From contig NZ_JADEXG010000009.1 in NCBI RefSeq assembly GCF_015207255.1, positions 1-64,000 of the forward strand: a stretch of 64,000 nucleotides of DNA, in the 5' to 3' direction. The notes beneath the pieces are model-generated. The model did not search any database and was not told the origin of the DNA. It worked only from the letters and a program-made list of their open reading frames with translations. A program made the position numbers and the translations under genes. Below are positions 16,473 through 26,805 of this stretch, one piece after another (position 1 is the first letter of the stretch; each line of letters starts with the position of its first letter). Origin of the DNA: Vasconcelosia minhoensis LEGE 07310. Its GTDB lineage: Bacteria > Cyanobacteriota > Cyanobacteriia > Phormidesmidales > Phormidesmidaceae.

Positions 16473-19265
16473 TTATTGAACAGTGCGTTTTTCAACAGGC
16501 CGATGCGACCTCATCCAGGCCCGAATAAACAGCTTCTCTAGCTCTACCCAGACAAAAATCAGCGTACTAAAGCCAAAGCAGACCGCTAGCTCGGTCAGGG
16601 TTAGCGCATGGGTGCCGAAGAAGTTGCGCAGTGGTGGCACATAGACCAGCGCTAGCTGGAGCAGCGTCGTTACGCCCACCGCCAGCAGAATGAACGGATT
16701 GGAAAAGGGCGACATTTCTACCGCCAGCCGTCGGTCTGAGCGCACCGCGATCGCGTGGCCCATCTGCGACAGACAGAGCATCGTGAAGACCATTGTCTTC
16801 CAGCGGTCGGGGTCGCCGGGAGTCGTCTGGGCGTAGTCGTAGGCCCAGAGCATGAGCATGATCGCGATGATGCCAAAAATAATGCCGATGCGCACCATGT
16901 AAAAGCCCAGGCCGCGGGCGAAGATGCTCTCCTGCGGATCGTAGGGCGGTCGGTTCATGACGTTGGGTTCGGGCGGCTCGACGGCCAGGGCTAGAGCCGG
17001 GAAGCCATCGGTGACCAGGTTCATCCAAAGAATCTGCAACGGCGTTAGTGGCACGGCCACAACCGGCAGCAGCAGCGGTGAGAGGGCGATCGTCAGGACT
17101 TCGCCAATATTCGAGCCCAGAATGTATTTAATAAAGCGGCGAATGTTGCTGTAGACCACTCGCCCCTCTTCGGTCGCCGCCACAATCGAGGCAAAGTTGT
17201 CATCGAGCAGCACCATGTCGCTGGCTTCTTTACTCACATCGGTACCGGTAATCCCCATGGCGATGCCGATATCGGCCTGCTTGAGGGCGGGGGCATCGTT
17301 CACGCCGTCGCCGGTCATCGCGACCACCTGATGCTGTTTCTGCAACGCCTGCACGATTCGCAGCTTGTGCTCCGGCGCGACCCGGGCATAGACGCTGACC
17401 CGCTGCACCGCTTCTTCCAGCTCCGGTTGGCTCATCTGCTCTAGCTGCTGTCCCCGCAGGGCTTCGGCCCCCGTTTCAGAAATTCCCAGGTCGATCGCTA
17501 AGGCCCGGGCCGTGAGTGGATGGTCTCCGGTAATCATCACCGGTCGAATCCCTGCCTGCCGACAGCGCTTCACCGCTTCTCGCACTTCGGGTCGCGGGGC
17601 GTCGATCAGGCCGACCATGCCTAACCAGACCAGGTCGCGCTCCGCTGCATCGGGGTCGTCTGCGTCGGGAATTTCCGTCAGCGGGCGAGCGGCGAATCCC
17701 AGCACCCGCATTCCCTGCCCGGCCAGCCGCTCATTGGTTTGGAGAACGAGGTCGCGCCACCCCCGCTCCATCGCCTCAGTTTCGCCCAACGACTCCACCG
17801 CTACCGCATTGCAATAGTCCAGTAGGATTTCAGGCGATCCCTTAGCCAGCAGCAGATAGGGCGAGTCGAATTGAAACCGACTATCCTCAGCCGCCTCGAC
17901 TGCGACGCTCATCCGCTTGCGCTCCGAAGAAAAGGGAAATTCGGCCCGGCGCTTGAACTGGTAGGTCAGGGGCTGCTGCTCCAGACCGGCCTTGCCCGCT
18001 AGCACCACCAGCGAGCCCTCGGTGGGGTCGCCCATAATCGCCCATTCGCCGTCCTGCTTTTGCAGCACCGCGTCATTGCAGAGGACGCAGTCGAGCAGCA
18101 GCAGGGCCAGTACGGGCTGCTCCAGCGGCTGAATGGACTCTTCTGCTTGCAGAAAATTGCCCTCTGGCGCGTAGCCTTCGCCGCTAACCTGCCAGCCGCC
18201 GCTGGGTGTATGGACGGACTGCACGACCATTTTGTTCTGCGTTAGCGTCCCGGTTTTGTCGGAGCAGATGGTCGTCACCGAGCCCAGGGTTTCAACGGCG
18301 GGCAGGCGTCGGATCAGGGCCTGCCGCCGCACCATCCGCTGGGTACCAATCGCCAGCGTTACCGTGATCACCGCAGGCAGCCCCTCGGGCACGACCGCTA
18401 CGGCCATACTTAGAGAAACCGTCAGCAGCTCCTCGAAGGCCTGCCAGCCCATGGCCACAACGCCGCCGATGACGACGATTGCCACCAAAATCAGGGAACC
18501 CAATACCAGCGCATTGCTGAGCTGACCCATCCGCCGCTGGAGGGGCGTATCCTCGGCCTCGACCCCTTGCAGCATGTCGGCAATCCGACCCAGCTCGGTC
18601 TTCATACCGGTTCGCGTCACCAGCACTTGGGCCCGGCCCTGGACAATCTCGGTGCCTTGAAAGACTAGATTTTTGCGATCGCCCAGGGCTGCATCTGCCT
18701 CTAATACAATTTCTGCTTTCTTAGTCACGGCCTGAGCTTCGCCCGTCAGCGCCGACTCACGGGCCTGGAGATTTGCCGCTTCTAGCAATCGTCCGTCAGC
18801 CGCGACCTGATCGCCCGCTTCCAGCAAAATGATGTCGCCGGGGACGAGCGCTGCGGCAGGGACTTCCCGGATTTCGCCCTGCCGCAGGGTGCGCACCGCC
18901 GGCGCAGAAAGCTGCTTTAGGGCCGACAGTGCCTGCTCCGCCCGGTTTTCTTGCAGGTAGCCTAGGACGGCATTGAGCAGCACGATAGCAAAAATCGCGA
19001 TCGCGTCCTTCGGCGTCTCTCCCGCCCGCAGCGACAGCACACCCGATATCACTGCTACCCCAATCAGCATCAGCAGCATGACGTTGGTAAACTGGTCGAG
19101 CAATATCCGCAGTCGGCTGCGACCGCCGGTTTCCTGGATGGCATTCGGCCCATATTCGGCCTGGCGCTGCTCAACCGCTGTAGAAGATAGGCCGCAATCG
19201 CGATCGCTCTCTAAATTCGCCAGGGCTGCGGCTGCTTCAACGGTATGCCATTGCTGATCGTCCAT
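16473..19265 (-). CDS. P2A-type cation-transporting ATPase (PacL/SERCA-like)
   Basis: A P-type ATPase of about 930 residues with the complete set of motifs: N-terminal cation_ATPase_N domain, actuator TGEA (about 174), PEGLP in M4 (about 293), phosphorylation site [11 protein letters not shown] (Asp near 336), [13 protein letters not shown], and the hinge [19 protein letters not shown]5 has LGSNIGEV and M6 NLVTDG, the calcium-type ligand arrangement seen in PacL and SERCA, so it probably expels Ca2+ (possibly Mn2+ or Na+) from the cell. ATG 19265 is chosen over an in-frame start at 19349, because a terminator hairpin of the upstream gene (19337-19377) lies across the longer N-terminus. It is downstream of the stress protein gene. 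Confidence 0.93.
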   Translation of the reverse strand: MDDQQWHTVEAAAALANLESDRDCGLSSTAVEQRQAEYGPNAIQETGGRSRLRILLDQFTNVMLLMLIGVAVISGVLSLRAGETPKDAIAIFAIVLLNAVLGYLQENRAEQALSALKQLSAPAVRTLRQGEIREVPAAALVPGDIILLEAGDQVAADGRLLEAANLQARESALTGEAQAVTKKAEIVLEADAALGDRKNLVFQGTEIVQGRAQVLVTRTGMKTELGRIADMLQGVEAEDTPLQRRMGQLSNALVLGSLILVAIVVIGGVVAMGWQAFEELLTVSLSMAVAVVPEGLPAVITVTLAIGTQRMVRRQALIRRLPAVETLGSVTTICSDKTGTLTQNKMVVQSVHTPSGGWQVSGEGYAPEGNFLQAEESIQPLEQPVLALLLLDCVLCNDAVLQKQDGEWAIMGDPTEGSLVVLAGKAGLEQQPLTYQFKRRAEFPFSSERKRMSVAVEAAEDSRFQFDSPYLLLAKGSPEILLDYCNAVAVESLGETEAMERGWRDLVLQTNERLAGQGMRVLGFAARPLTEIPDADDPDAAERDLVWLGMVGLIDAPRPEVREAVKRCRQAGIRPVMITGDHPLTARALAIDLGISETGAEALRGQQLEQMSQPELEEAVQRVSVYARVAPEHKLRIVQALQKQHQVVAMTGDGVNDAPALKQADIGIAMGITGTDVSKEASDMVLLDDNFASIVAATEEGRVVYSNIRRFIKYILGSNIGEVLTIALSPLLLPVVAVPLTPLQILWMNLVTDGFPALALAVEPPEPNVMNRPPYDPQESIFARGLGFYMVRIGIIFGIIAIMLMLWAYDYAQTTPGDPDRWKTMVFTMLCLSQMGHAIAVRSDRRLAVEMSPFSNPFILLAVGVTTLLQLALVYVPPLRNFFGTHALTLTELAVCFGFSTLIFVWVELEKLFIRAWMRSHRPVEKRTVQ

Positions 19266-19336
19266 AGGGCTGGCTGGGATGCTTAAAGGCTTAAGTATAT
19301 CGATGACTGACCGAGCTGTATCGAACGCCTGAAATG

Positions 19337-19377
19337 TCAAAACTGCCACTGGGCTTTGCGGCCAGCGGCAGTTTTGA
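19337..19377 (-). terminator. hairpin terminator of stress/ChaB protein gene
   Basis: TCAAAACTGCC-A-CTGG pairs with CCAG-C-GGCAGTTTTGA (one mismatch) around an 8-nt loop. It is 34 nt past the stop of the 19411-20178 gene and ahead of the ATPase start; the T stretch within the right arm is short, so termination may be partial. Confidence 0.65.
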
Positions 19378-19410
19378 AGATATGAGCAAGCAAAATGCTT
19401 CTATCGGGGC

Positions 19411-20178
19411 TTAGACAGATGCTTTTGACTTCGACCAGACGCCGTTTTCATCTTCGTCGTACTGTTCTCGAATCGTCTCCCAGGCCTCATGTTCAGCCTG
19501 CATGGCATCCTGGGAATCGTCGTAAACCGCGTTGTAGCGTTTGACAAAATCCTTCTGAGCCGACTCAGAGAGGTGACTCCGGATTTCCGGCGACAGCTCT
19601 TCGACGCCACCGCAGCGGCCCTCGCAGGGACGGGGCAGCGCCGTTTCGGTCAGGTGCATTTCTTCGCCGCCAGCGCTTTCGAGCAGCAGCTGAAGTTCAC
19701 CCGTTTTATCCGCTGGCACTTCTGCCATCACGACGAATTCGCCAGCCTGGAGGCGAGTTTGGTAGATCGCAGCCTTTTCTTCGGGCAGGCCAATTGCGGC
19801 GAGCACTGAAACCAGTCCGGCCCCAGCGCTACCGGCTAAAGCGCCGCTGGTTGCGCCCAGCAAAATTGTGCCAATTGGCCCAGCTGCCACAATCGGACCG
19901 ACAAAGGGAATGAATAGAACGCCTACGCCGGTCAGCAGGCTCAGCAAAGAGCCAAACAGGGAGCCGAAGATGGCGCCGTTTTTGAGTCCGCCTAAAATGA
20001 CGTCTTTCTTGGTCAGAAAACCGGAAATTCGAGATTCGCTTTGAAAATTGCGTCCCATGACGGAGATATGGTCTCGGGGGACGCCCCGGTCCAGCAGGCG
20101 GCGGACGACGGAGTCAACCTGAGACTGCTCTTTAAAGACGCCGGTGAGGGTGCGTTCTGCTTTATATTCAGTAGCCAT
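19411..20178 (-). CDS. stress-response protein: YflT/17M-like domain with glycine zipper, fused to ChaB
   Basis: 255 residues in three parts. Residues 1-50 ([34 protein letters not shown]) resemble the general stress protein 17M/YflT fold. Residues 60-130 are Gly- and Ala-rich hydrophobic segments ([39 protein letters not shown]) like a glycine zipper that may insert in membranes. Residues 195-250 ([27 protein letters not shown]... [18 protein letters not shown]) are a ChaB domain, a module first linked to the ChaA cation/proton antiporter. Its placement just upstream of a P2A ATPase gene suggests ion-stress homeostasis; this is inference. Confidence 0.75.
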   Translation of the reverse strand: MATEYKAERTLTGVFKEQSQVDSVVRRLLDRGVPRDHISVMGRNFQSESRISGFLTKKDVILGGLKNGAIFGSLFGSLLSLLTGVGVLFIPFVGPIVAAGPIGTILLGATSGALAGSAGAGLVSVLAAIGLPEEKAAIYQTRLQAGEFVVMAEVPADKTGELQLLLESAGGEEMHLTETALPRPCEGRCGGVEELSPEIRSHLSESAQKDFVKRYNAVYDDSQDAMQAEHEAWETIREQYDEDENGVWSKSKASV

Positions 20179-20328
20179 TGGGTATTGTTGGGGTCGTAAT
20201 CAGTAAAAATCGCCCAGAACTCCATCAAGAATCTGGCAAGAATCTGGCAGAGGTCTGGACGACGGAATCAGGCGCAGTTAGCAGCGCCCTAAAAGGTCGA
20301 TATCATCACGTGGCGGTGAGCCCTAGCC

Positions 20329-20862
20329 CTATACCTTTGCAGGTACCTTGATCGCAGGCCGTTCGCCGCTGGGCTCCAGCCGCTGGCCTTCGAGGAAGGA
20401 ACGCAGCATCCAGGCCATTTCTTCATGCTGCTCCATTAGGCCGGTAAGAAAATCAGAAGTCCCTTCGTCATGGAACTTGTCAGAGCACTGATCGATATGA
20501 TCCCGCAGGTTGCGAATAATCTGCTCATGATCGGAAACCAGTCGGGTTACCATCTCGTCGGCGTCGGGCAGATCACCGCTGTGCTCGCTGATGGTGGCGT
20601 GCTTCAAGAAACCTTCAGCGGTACCAACCGGATAGCCGCCTAGGGCCCGAACGCGCTCGGCGATCGCGTCGATGTTTAGCGCGATCGCTTCGTACTGCTC
20701 CTGCCATAGCTCATGCAGGGTGCGGAACTGAGGCCCAATCACGTCCCAGTGATATTTCTTCGTTTTGATGATCAGCAGGTACGAGTCGGCTAGGTCACCG
20801 TTCAGCAGGTCGATAACACCCGTGCGCTGCTCGTCGCTTAAACCAATATTGATCGGTCTCAT
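20329..20862 (-). CDS. dps: Dps-family ferritin-like protein
   Basis: The 177-residue protein is a Dps/ferritin-like four-helix bundle. The inter-subunit ferroxidase ligands are in KYHWDVIGPQFRTLHELWQEQYEAIALNIDAIAERVRALGG, with the conserved His and the downstream Asp/Glu. Twelve subunits make a shell that oxidises and stores iron using hydrogen peroxide, protecting DNA. The C-terminal tail (about 165-177) is rich in Lys and Pro. Its neighbours (stress/ChaB protein, photolyase, glutathione reductase, peroxiredoxin) fit an oxidative-stress setting. Start ATG 20862 has GGAGAC upstream. Confidence 0.93.
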   Translation of the reverse strand: MRPINIGLSDEQRTGVIDLLNGDLADSYLLIIKTKKYHWDVIGPQFRTLHELWQEQYEAIALNIDAIAERVRALGGYPVGTAEGFLKHATISEHSGDLPDADEMVTRLVSDHEQIIRNLRDHIDQCSDKFHDEGTSDFLTGLMEQHEEMAWMLRSFLEGQRLEPSGERPAIKVPAKV

Positions 20863-21035
20863 GCAATAGTCTCCTAATAAAACTTAATACTGACTCCATT
20901 GCATCAAATTTGCTCGATTGCAGCATCCTTCAATAGGGAGATTTGTCCCTGATATTGTCCAGCAGTGCGTTGTACCCGCCATTTTAACCCCATGCACTCT
21001 TCCGCCCAGCCCATCCTGCCTCCCCGGTAAGGAGC

Positions 21036-22538
21036 TTACTGGGGCTGGTGCCAGTCCACCGCCCTTTGATGAATTTCATTGAGCTCTTCCTCTGACAGGC
21101 GGTCGAGGTTGGCCAGGATGAAATTCATGCGGCCCTGGGAGCCGAGCTTGTCGCGGTGGCGGGCGAGAAAATCCCAGTAGAAAAAGTTGAAGGGGCAGGC
21201 GTCATCTCCGGTGCGGGCCTTGCGGTTATACTGGCAGCCTTGGCAATAGTCGCTCATGCGGTTGATGTAGTTTGCCGAGGAAGCGTAGGGTTTAGTGGCT
21301 AAGACGCCGCCGTCGGCGAATAGACCCATGCCGATGACGTTGGTCTGCATTACCCAGTCGTAGGCATCGATGAAGGCCGCGTGGAACCAGTCCTCGACCG
21401 CCTGGGGAGAGAGACCCGCAATCAGGGCAAAATTACTCAGCACCATCAGCCGCTGAATGTGGTGGGCATAGCCGGTTCGCCTGACCGTATCCAGGGTTTG
21501 GTGCAGACAGTTCATCGGCGTGTCCGCCGTCCAGAAAAAGTCAGGCAGCGGCTGGGTGTGCTCAAAAAAGTTGCGCTCTGGGTAGTCAGCTTTGACGTGG
21601 TGATAGATGCCATGCATGTATTCCCGCCAGCCCAGCACCTGACGGATAAAGCCCTCAACGCTGTTGATGGGTAGATCATCCTCGTGATAGGCCTGTTCCA
21701 CCGCTTCAATCACCTCCAGCGGATGCAGCAACCCCAAATTGAGATAGGGCGACAGCAACGCGTGCCAAAGGGTTTCGGCCCCGGTAACCATGGCATCCTG
21801 GTAGGGGCCAAAGGTCCTGAGTCGGACCTGGATAAAGTGTTCGAGTACCTCTAGGGCCTGCGATCGCGTCACCCCCCACCGAAACGGTTCCGCCTCGCCA
21901 AATGTTTTCAAATCCAGCCCGTTTACCCAATCAGTAACGTCCCGCGTCACCGAGTCGGGCTCAAACCACAGCGGCTCTGGCGGCTCAATCTTGCCCTTGG
22001 GCGGCCGCCGGTTCTGTTTGTCAAAGTTCCACTGGCCACCAACCGGCTGCTCGCCCTCCATCAACACCTGAAAGCGCCTTCGACCCTCGCGATAAAAGGT
22101 CTCCATCAGCAGACTTTTACGCGACTTGGCCCAGCCTGCGAAGGCTTCCCGCGACCAGAGGTACTGGTTATTGGGCCGCAGCGTCAGCTTACAGGGCAGC
22201 GATAGCTCGGCCAGAAACTCCGCAAAGGGCCGGTCGGTCGGGGCCATCACCCGCAGCTCTTGAATGCCCTGCTGTTCAATCCAGTTGGTCAGCGGAGTGG
22301 CGAAGTCTTCAGCCATTTCATAGGTTACCGGCCAGCCTTCGGCCCGCAGCTCGGCGGCAAAATGTCGCATCGCCGACCAGACTAAAATCAGCTTCTGCTG
22401 GTGATAGGGTCGTCGCCGGACCTGTTCCAGCGACTCGATCAGGATGACGGGCATTTTTGACTTGCGGTTAGCGCAGCTCTCTAGCGCGGCCTGCCCTGTC
22501 CAAAGCTGATCGCCCAGTACCCAAATGCCAGTAGTCAT
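21036..22538 (-). CDS. Fe-S cluster photolyase/cryptochrome (FeS-BCP, CryPro type)
   Basis: 500 residues belonging to the prokaryotic photolyase-related group. It begins with an antenna-domain strand (GIWVLGDQLW) and contains QVLGWREYMHGIYHH, GYAHHIQRLMVLSNFALIAGLSP, DWVMQTNVIGMGLFADGG and YINRMSDYCQGCQYN with a later DACPFNFFYWDF. The Cys of CQGC and DAC, plus an upstream Cys in MNCLHQT, are the 4Fe-4S ligands that define FeS-BCP proteins. Members repair (6-4) photoproducts with FAD and a ribolumazine antenna. Start ATG 22538. It is divergent from the GAF-kinase gene, with 268 nt between them. Confidence 0.93.
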   Translation of the reverse strand: MTTGIWVLGDQLWTGQAALESCANRKSKMPVILIESLEQVRRRPYHQQKLILVWSAMRHFAAELRAEGWPVTYEMAEDFATPLTNWIEQQGIQELRVMAPTDRPFAEFLAELSLPCKLTLRPNNQYLWSREAFAGWAKSRKSLLMETFYREGRRRFQVLMEGEQPVGGQWNFDKQNRRPPKGKIEPPEPLWFEPDSVTRDVTDWVNGLDLKTFGEAEPFRWGVTRSQALEVLEHFIQVRLRTFGPYQDAMVTGAETLWHALLSPYLNLGLLHPLEVIEAVEQAYHEDDLPINSVEGFIRQVLGWREYMHGIYHHVKADYPERNFFEHTQPLPDFFWTADTPMNCLHQTLDTVRRTGYAHHIQRLMVLSNFALIAGLSPQAVEDWFHAAFIDAYDWVMQTNVIGMGLFADGGVLATKPYASSANYINRMSDYCQGCQYNRKARTGDDACPFNFFYWDFLARHRDKLGSQGRMNFILANLDRLSEEELNEIHQRAVDWHQPQ

Positions 22539-22806
22539 TTTTTTACGATAGCTATAATAAATACTGTCATCACTATTCGCCTGAGCCGAGAAGATCGATT
22601 TTCATCACGCATAGGCTGCTGCGGGCAGCTTTTCCCTGTTTTGCCGCATTTCTAAAGCTGTAGCTGTTTGGTGGCGCTAAATCCAGATCGGGGGGAATCC
22701 TGAATAAGCCAATCTCGCTACATTTCCCAGCCGCCGCACTATATCTGTCAGGCTTATCAAACTAGTATCTATGCCGTTCTAGTTCTCATTAGTTACATTT
22801 ATATCA

Positions 22807-24306
22807 ATGTCTGACTGTCTACCCGCCTGTATTGCGCTGCCCATGGCTGAGCCAAACTGCTTTCCCATTCCTGACAATGAGACTGAGCGCCTGAAAGCGC
22901 TAATCGAGTACGATGTCCTCGATTCCCTGCCCGAGCAGGATTTTGACGACCTGACTCAGATTGCGGCCCAGATTTGTCAAACCCCGATTGCGCTGATCAG
23001 CTTAATCGACAGTCAGCGCCAGTGGTTTAAGTCCAGGATCGGCATGGATATGATGGAAACGCCCAGAGAACACGCCATTTGCAGCCATGCCATTTTGCAG
23101 CCTGACGAGCCGACGGTAGTTCCCGATTTACTCAAAGATAGTCGTTTTATCCAGAATCCCCTAGTTACGACAGCGCCCTTTATGCGCTTTTATGCCGGTA
23201 CGCCGCTGGTCAATCCAGAGGGCTATGCCCTGGGCACCATCTGCGTTTTAGATCATCAGCCCCGTCAGCTTACCCCGGCTCAAATCCGCGCCTTGCAGGG
23301 GCTGAGCCGACAGGTCGTGGGCCAGCTAGAGCTGCGGCGAAAAACGGCCCAGCTGAAACAGCAGGTGCGGCAGCAGGAAGCGATCGCAAAAATTGCCACC
23401 GCTAAAAACCAAGCCTTAGAGCAGACGCTGATCCAGCTGCGGGACACTCAGACAACTCTGGTTCAGACCGAAAAGATGACGGCCCTAGGCCAGCTCGTGA
23501 CCGGCATTGCCCAGGAAATTAACAATCCGCTCGGATTTATCTACAGCAATTTACCTTACGCCAGGGACTATGCAAATGAGCTAATGGCACTATTGCAGAA
23601 GTACTCGCAGGCCGATTTTGCAGCCCGGTCAGCGGCTGATCAGGCGGCGGCAGCGGCAGAACTCGATTTTCTCAAAGAAGATTTCTTTAAGGTGCTGCAG
23701 TCAATGCAGCGGGGGGCCAGCCGGATTCACTACATCATCCAGGCCCTACAAGCCTTTTCTCAACCCAGCGAAACGGTCTTTCGATACGTGGGACTGCGCA
23801 AGCTGGTCGAAGCTTCCCTCACGCTGCTGCAGCGATCGCTGAAGTCAAATCTCAGCCGACCTGAAATCCAAGTGATTCGCTCCTACGGTCACCTGCCGCG
23901 GATCTGCTGCGCTGTCGGACCGCTGAATCAGGCCGTGCTGAACCTATTGCTGAATGCGACTGAGGCCCTGGCCAATGGCCCCGGCGAGCTGCACGGTCAG
24001 CAGACCGGTGAAACGCCACCGCCATCGATCTGGATTACAACTCAGCAGCTCGATTCAGAGCGGGTGCAGCTCTGCATTGCCGATAACGGTTCGGGCATTT
24101 CGGCTGAAAGCCAGGGACATATTTTTGAGCCGTTCTATACCGCGAAGCCGAGCACCGAGAAGCCAGGTGGTGAACGGCTGGGGATAGGGCTAGCAGCGAG
24201 CTATCAAATCGTGACCCAGCAGCACAATGGCCAGCTGACGTTTCACTCTGAGCTAGGCAAGGGCAGCGAATTTCGGATTATCTTGCCGATTCACTGTCAG
24301 CGCTAA
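22807..24306 (+). CDS. GAF sensor histidine-kinase-like protein with His-to-Gln in the H-box
   Basis: 499 residues. A GAF domain (about 32-172: [19 protein letters not shown]... [27 protein letters not shown]) is followed by a coiled coil (about 175-220) and a kinase core. The H-box reads [18 protein letters not shown], where the family has AHEINNP: residue 236 is Gln (CAG at 23512-23514) in place of the phosphoacceptor His. The ATP-binding domain looks intact: N-box [17 protein letters not shown]1 [10 protein letters not shown]-box FEPFY and G2 [14 protein letters not shown]. It could bind ATP but should not autophosphorylate on this site. Start ATG 22807, or ATG 22843. It is divergent from the photolyase gene. 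Confidence 0.85.
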   Translation: MSDCLPACIALPMAEPNCFPIPDNETERLKALIEYDVLDSLPEQDFDDLTQIAAQICQTPIALISLIDSQRQWFKSRIGMDMMETPREHAICSHAILQPDEPTVVPDLLKDSRFIQNPLVTTAPFMRFYAGTPLVNPEGYALGTICVLDHQPRQLTPAQIRALQGLSRQVVGQLELRRKTAQLKQQVRQQEAIAKIATAKNQALEQTLIQLRDTQTTLVQTEKMTALGQLVTGIAQEINNPLGFIYSNLPYARDYANELMALLQKYSQADFAARSAADQAAAAAELDFLKEDFFKVLQSMQRGASRIHYIIQALQAFSQPSETVFRYVGLRKLVEASLTLLQRSLKSNLSRPEIQVIRSYGHLPRICCAVGPLNQAVLNLLLNATEALANGPGELHGQQTGETPPPSIWITTQQLDSERVQLCIADNGSGISAESQGHIFEPFYTAKPSTEKPGGERLGIGLAASYQIVTQQHNGQLTFHSELGKGSEFRIILPIHCQR

Positions 24307-24416
24307 TTGGAGCCCCGCCGAGGGAACACAGCACCTACTCTGCCAAAGCCGACTTTTGTTTTGACGGGGAAGAACTCATGGGCCTGCTGACAACTGCAAT
24401 AACGGTCAATCAGGCA

Positions 24417-25766
24417 TTAGCGCATGGTGACGAATTCTTCGGCGGAGCTGGGGTGGATGCCAACCGTGGCGTCGAAGTTGGCCTTAGTAGCGCCCATTTT
24501 GACCGCGATCGCGACGCCCTGAATAATTTCTGCGGCGCCATCGCCGACCATATGAGCGCCGAGCACCTTATCCGTCTCAGCGTGGACGATCAGCTTCATC
24601 AGCGTTCGCTCGTCCTTATTGGGCAGGGTGTAGTACATCGGGCGGAAGCGAGAGCGATAGACGGTAATGTTGTCCTCGCCGTACTGCGCCATCGCTTCGG
24701 ACTCAATCAGTCCTACCGTTGCCGCCTCGGGCGTGGTGAAGACGGCAGTCGGAATATTGTCGTAGCTCATTTGGCGCGACAGGCCGCCGAAGACCGTGTC
24801 GGCCAGGACCCGCCCTTCGTTGATGGCGACCGGGGTGAGGTTAATCCGGTCGGTGCAGTCGCCGATGGCGTAGATATTGGACTCGGCGGTGTGGTTGTAT
24901 TCGTCTACCGCGATCGCGCCGCTGTTGGTTTCTACCGCGGTATTTTCCAGCCCCAAATTGTCGAGCTTGGGCTGGCGGCCGGTGGCGGCTAGGCTAACGA
25001 CATCCGTCACAATTGTCTCCTGACCGTTGCGATCGACTGTGACCTTGAGCCCCGCTTCGGTTTCTTCCATCGCCAGCAGTTCGGCATTGTCAATAATCCG
25101 CACGCCGTGCCGCACCATCGCTTCGTGAATCTCAGTTCGAATATCTTTGTCAAAGCCACGCAGAATCTGATCGCGCCGGATCACCTGCGTCACCTCGGTA
25201 CCCAATCCGTTGAGAATGCTGGCAAACTCGCAGCCGATGTAGCCACCGCCGAGAATTACCATGCGCTTTGGCTGGGTCGGCAGGTGGAAAATATCGTCGG
25301 AGGTAATCGCCTTTTCAATGCCCTCGATGTTCGGCTTGACCGGCTTGCCGCCCACCGCGAGCAAAATTTTATCCGCTGTCACTTTCTGGTCGCCCACTTC
25401 TAACCTGTGGGCGTCGAGCAGCCGGGCATGGGCGCGAAATAGGGTCACTTCCGCATTGTCGAGCATCCGCTGATAGATGCCGTTGAGCCTTGTCACCTCA
25501 TCGTTGACAGCTTTGATCATCTTTGACCAGTCAAACTGTCCGGCGCCAAACTGCCAGCCGTACCCCTGCGACTCTTCCACATAGCCGGGAAACTTCGAGG
25601 CATAGACCATCAGTTTTTTCGGCACGCAGCCTCGATTGACGCAGGTGCCCCCTAGCCGGTCATCCTCGGCAATCCCGACTTTTGCGCCATGGGAAGCTGC
25701 GCGCCGGGCCGTAGCAATGCCGCCTGAACCGGCGCCAATGACAAAGAGATCAAAATCGTAATTCAT
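24417..25766 (-). CDS. gor: glutathione-disulfide reductase
   Basis: About 449 residues of a flavin disulfide reductase: the FAD-binding VIGAGSGGIATARRA near 11, the redox-active GGTCVNRGCVPKKLM near 40, the NADPH-binding ILGGGYIGCEFASILNGLG near 178, SNIYAIGDC, and the C-terminal dimer-interface GIHPSSAEEFVTMR with the proton-transfer His and Glu. Residues after the GxGxxG-like motif are consistent with NADPH preference. The enzyme reduces oxidised glutathione for glutaredoxins and peroxidases. ATG 25766 (MNYDFDL) is the family start. The Prx-Grx fusion gene, a glutathione user, lies 137 nt upstream on the same strand. Confidence 0.94.
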   Translation of the reverse strand: MNYDFDLFVIGAGSGGIATARRAASHGAKVGIAEDDRLGGTCVNRGCVPKKLMVYASKFPGYVEESQGYGWQFGAGQFDWSKMIKAVNDEVTRLNGIYQRMLDNAEVTLFRAHARLLDAHRLEVGDQKVTADKILLAVGGKPVKPNIEGIEKAITSDDIFHLPTQPKRMVILGGGYIGCEFASILNGLGTEVTQVIRRDQILRGFDKDIRTEIHEAMVRHGVRIIDNAELLAMEETEAGLKVTVDRNGQETIVTDVVSLAATGRQPKLDNLGLENTAVETNSGAIAVDEYNHTAESNIYAIGDCTDRINLTPVAINEGRVLADTVFGGLSRQMSYDNIPTAVFTTPEAATVGLIESEAMAQYGEDNITVYRSRFRPMYYTLPNKDERTLMKLIVHAETDKVLGAHMVGDGAAEIIQGVAIAVKMGATKANFDATVGIHPSSAEEFVTMR

Positions 25767-25903
25767 AGTGAAGCAGCTCCAGACGTGGAGCAATCGGCAA
25801 ATGAGCTAAAAATGAGCAAAGGCGAGTAGACCGTTTTACCCGCTTGCAGCGCTGACACCATAAGTCTACCCGCCTTCAGTCGATGGCCGTGAACAGCGAT
25901 GAC

Positions 25904-26656
25904 CTAACCGACCTGAGCAGTTTGCTTTTGGAAGTAAGCTTCGAGATCATCTGAACCGCCGACCAGCATGCCGTCGATAAAGACCTGCGGCGTGGTGCTC
26001 GCCCCAGAGACGGCCAACAGCGTCCGAGTCGAAACGCCATTGCCGTTCAGTGAGATCTCTTCGTAGTCCATATCATGGGACTCGAGCATGTCTTTGGCCT
26101 TAGCGCAGTAGGGACAGCCGGGCTTGGTAAACAGCGTTACCCGCTTAGGATGACGGGCCTCTGCATTGATGTACTCCAGCATGGTCTGGGCGTCGGAGAC
26201 CTCAAACGGGTCGCCTGGCTTTTCTGGCTCAATAAACATCTTCTCGATTGTGCCGTCTTTGACCAGCATTGAATAGCGCCAGGAGCGCTTGCCGAAGCCC
26301 AGGTCGTTTTTATCAACCAGCATGCCCATGCCGTCGGTAAATTCACCGTTTCCATCGGGAATCAAGGTGATGTTATCCGCTTCCTGACTCTCGGCCCAGG
26401 CATTCATCACAAAGGTATCGTTTACCGATACACAGAGAATGTCGTCAACGCCATTGGCTTTGAACACCTTGGCATATTCGTTGTAGCCCGGCAGATGGGT
26501 TGAGGAGCAGGTCGGCGTAAATGCGCCCGGCAGGGAGAACACGATCACCGTTTTGCCTTTGAACAGCTGATCGGTTGAGACATCAACCCATTCGCCATCC
26601 TTGCGGGCTCTAAAAACAACGTTGGGGACCTTCTGGCCTTCGCGATTCTCTAACAT
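25904..26656 (-). CDS. peroxiredoxin-glutaredoxin fusion (Prx5-Grx hybrid)
   Basis: 250 residues in two catalytic parts. Residues 1-165 form a Prx5-type peroxiredoxin with the peroxidatic Cys in PGAFTPTCSSTHLPGY. Residues 170-250 form a glutaredoxin with the active-site CPYC in TLFTKPGCPYCAKAKDML, TTPQVFIDG and GGSDDLEAYF. Such hybrids reduce hydrogen and alkyl peroxides with glutathione through the attached Grx domain. ATG 26656 is chosen because GGAGA lies nine bases upstream; the longer frame from 26686 is less likely. Gor, encoded next on the same strand, would regenerate the glutathione. A promoter with an inverted repeat precedes it (26703-26732). Confidence 0.95.
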   Translation of the reverse strand: MLENREGQKVPNVVFRARKDGEWVDVSTDQLFKGKTVIVFSLPGAFTPTCSSTHLPGYNEYAKVFKANGVDDILCVSVNDTFVMNAWAESQEADNITLIPDGNGEFTDGMGMLVDKNDLGFGKRSWRYSMLVKDGTIEKMFIEPEKPGDPFEVSDAQTMLEYINAEARHPKRVTLFTKPGCPYCAKAKDMLESHDMDYEEISLNGNGVSTRTLLAVSGASTTPQVFIDGMLVGGSDDLEAYFQKQTAQVG

Positions 26657-26702
26657 AAGCGTTTCTCCGTGATTAACTCTAAGCAATGATGCGGACTGTC
26701 AA

Positions 26703-26732
26703 ATCATACTCGTTATGAGTACGCTTTGACAA
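26703..26732 (-). promoter_or_regulatory. promoter with operator-like inverted repeat upstream of prx-grx
   Basis: On the minus strand, TTGTCA (26727-26732) and TATGAT (26703-26708) are spaced by 18 nt. Between them lies an inverted repeat, TACTC-N5-GAGTA (26707-26721), overlapping the -10 box by two bases. A repressor bound there would block polymerase, which suggests redox- or metal-dependent control. The regulator is unknown. Confidence 0.5.
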
Positions 26733-26805
26733 GTAGCAATTCTTTAGAAAACTATCAAATTCTCAACATTGAAGCATCTGCTGCTGGGAGGAACGTTAGC
26801 CGGGC

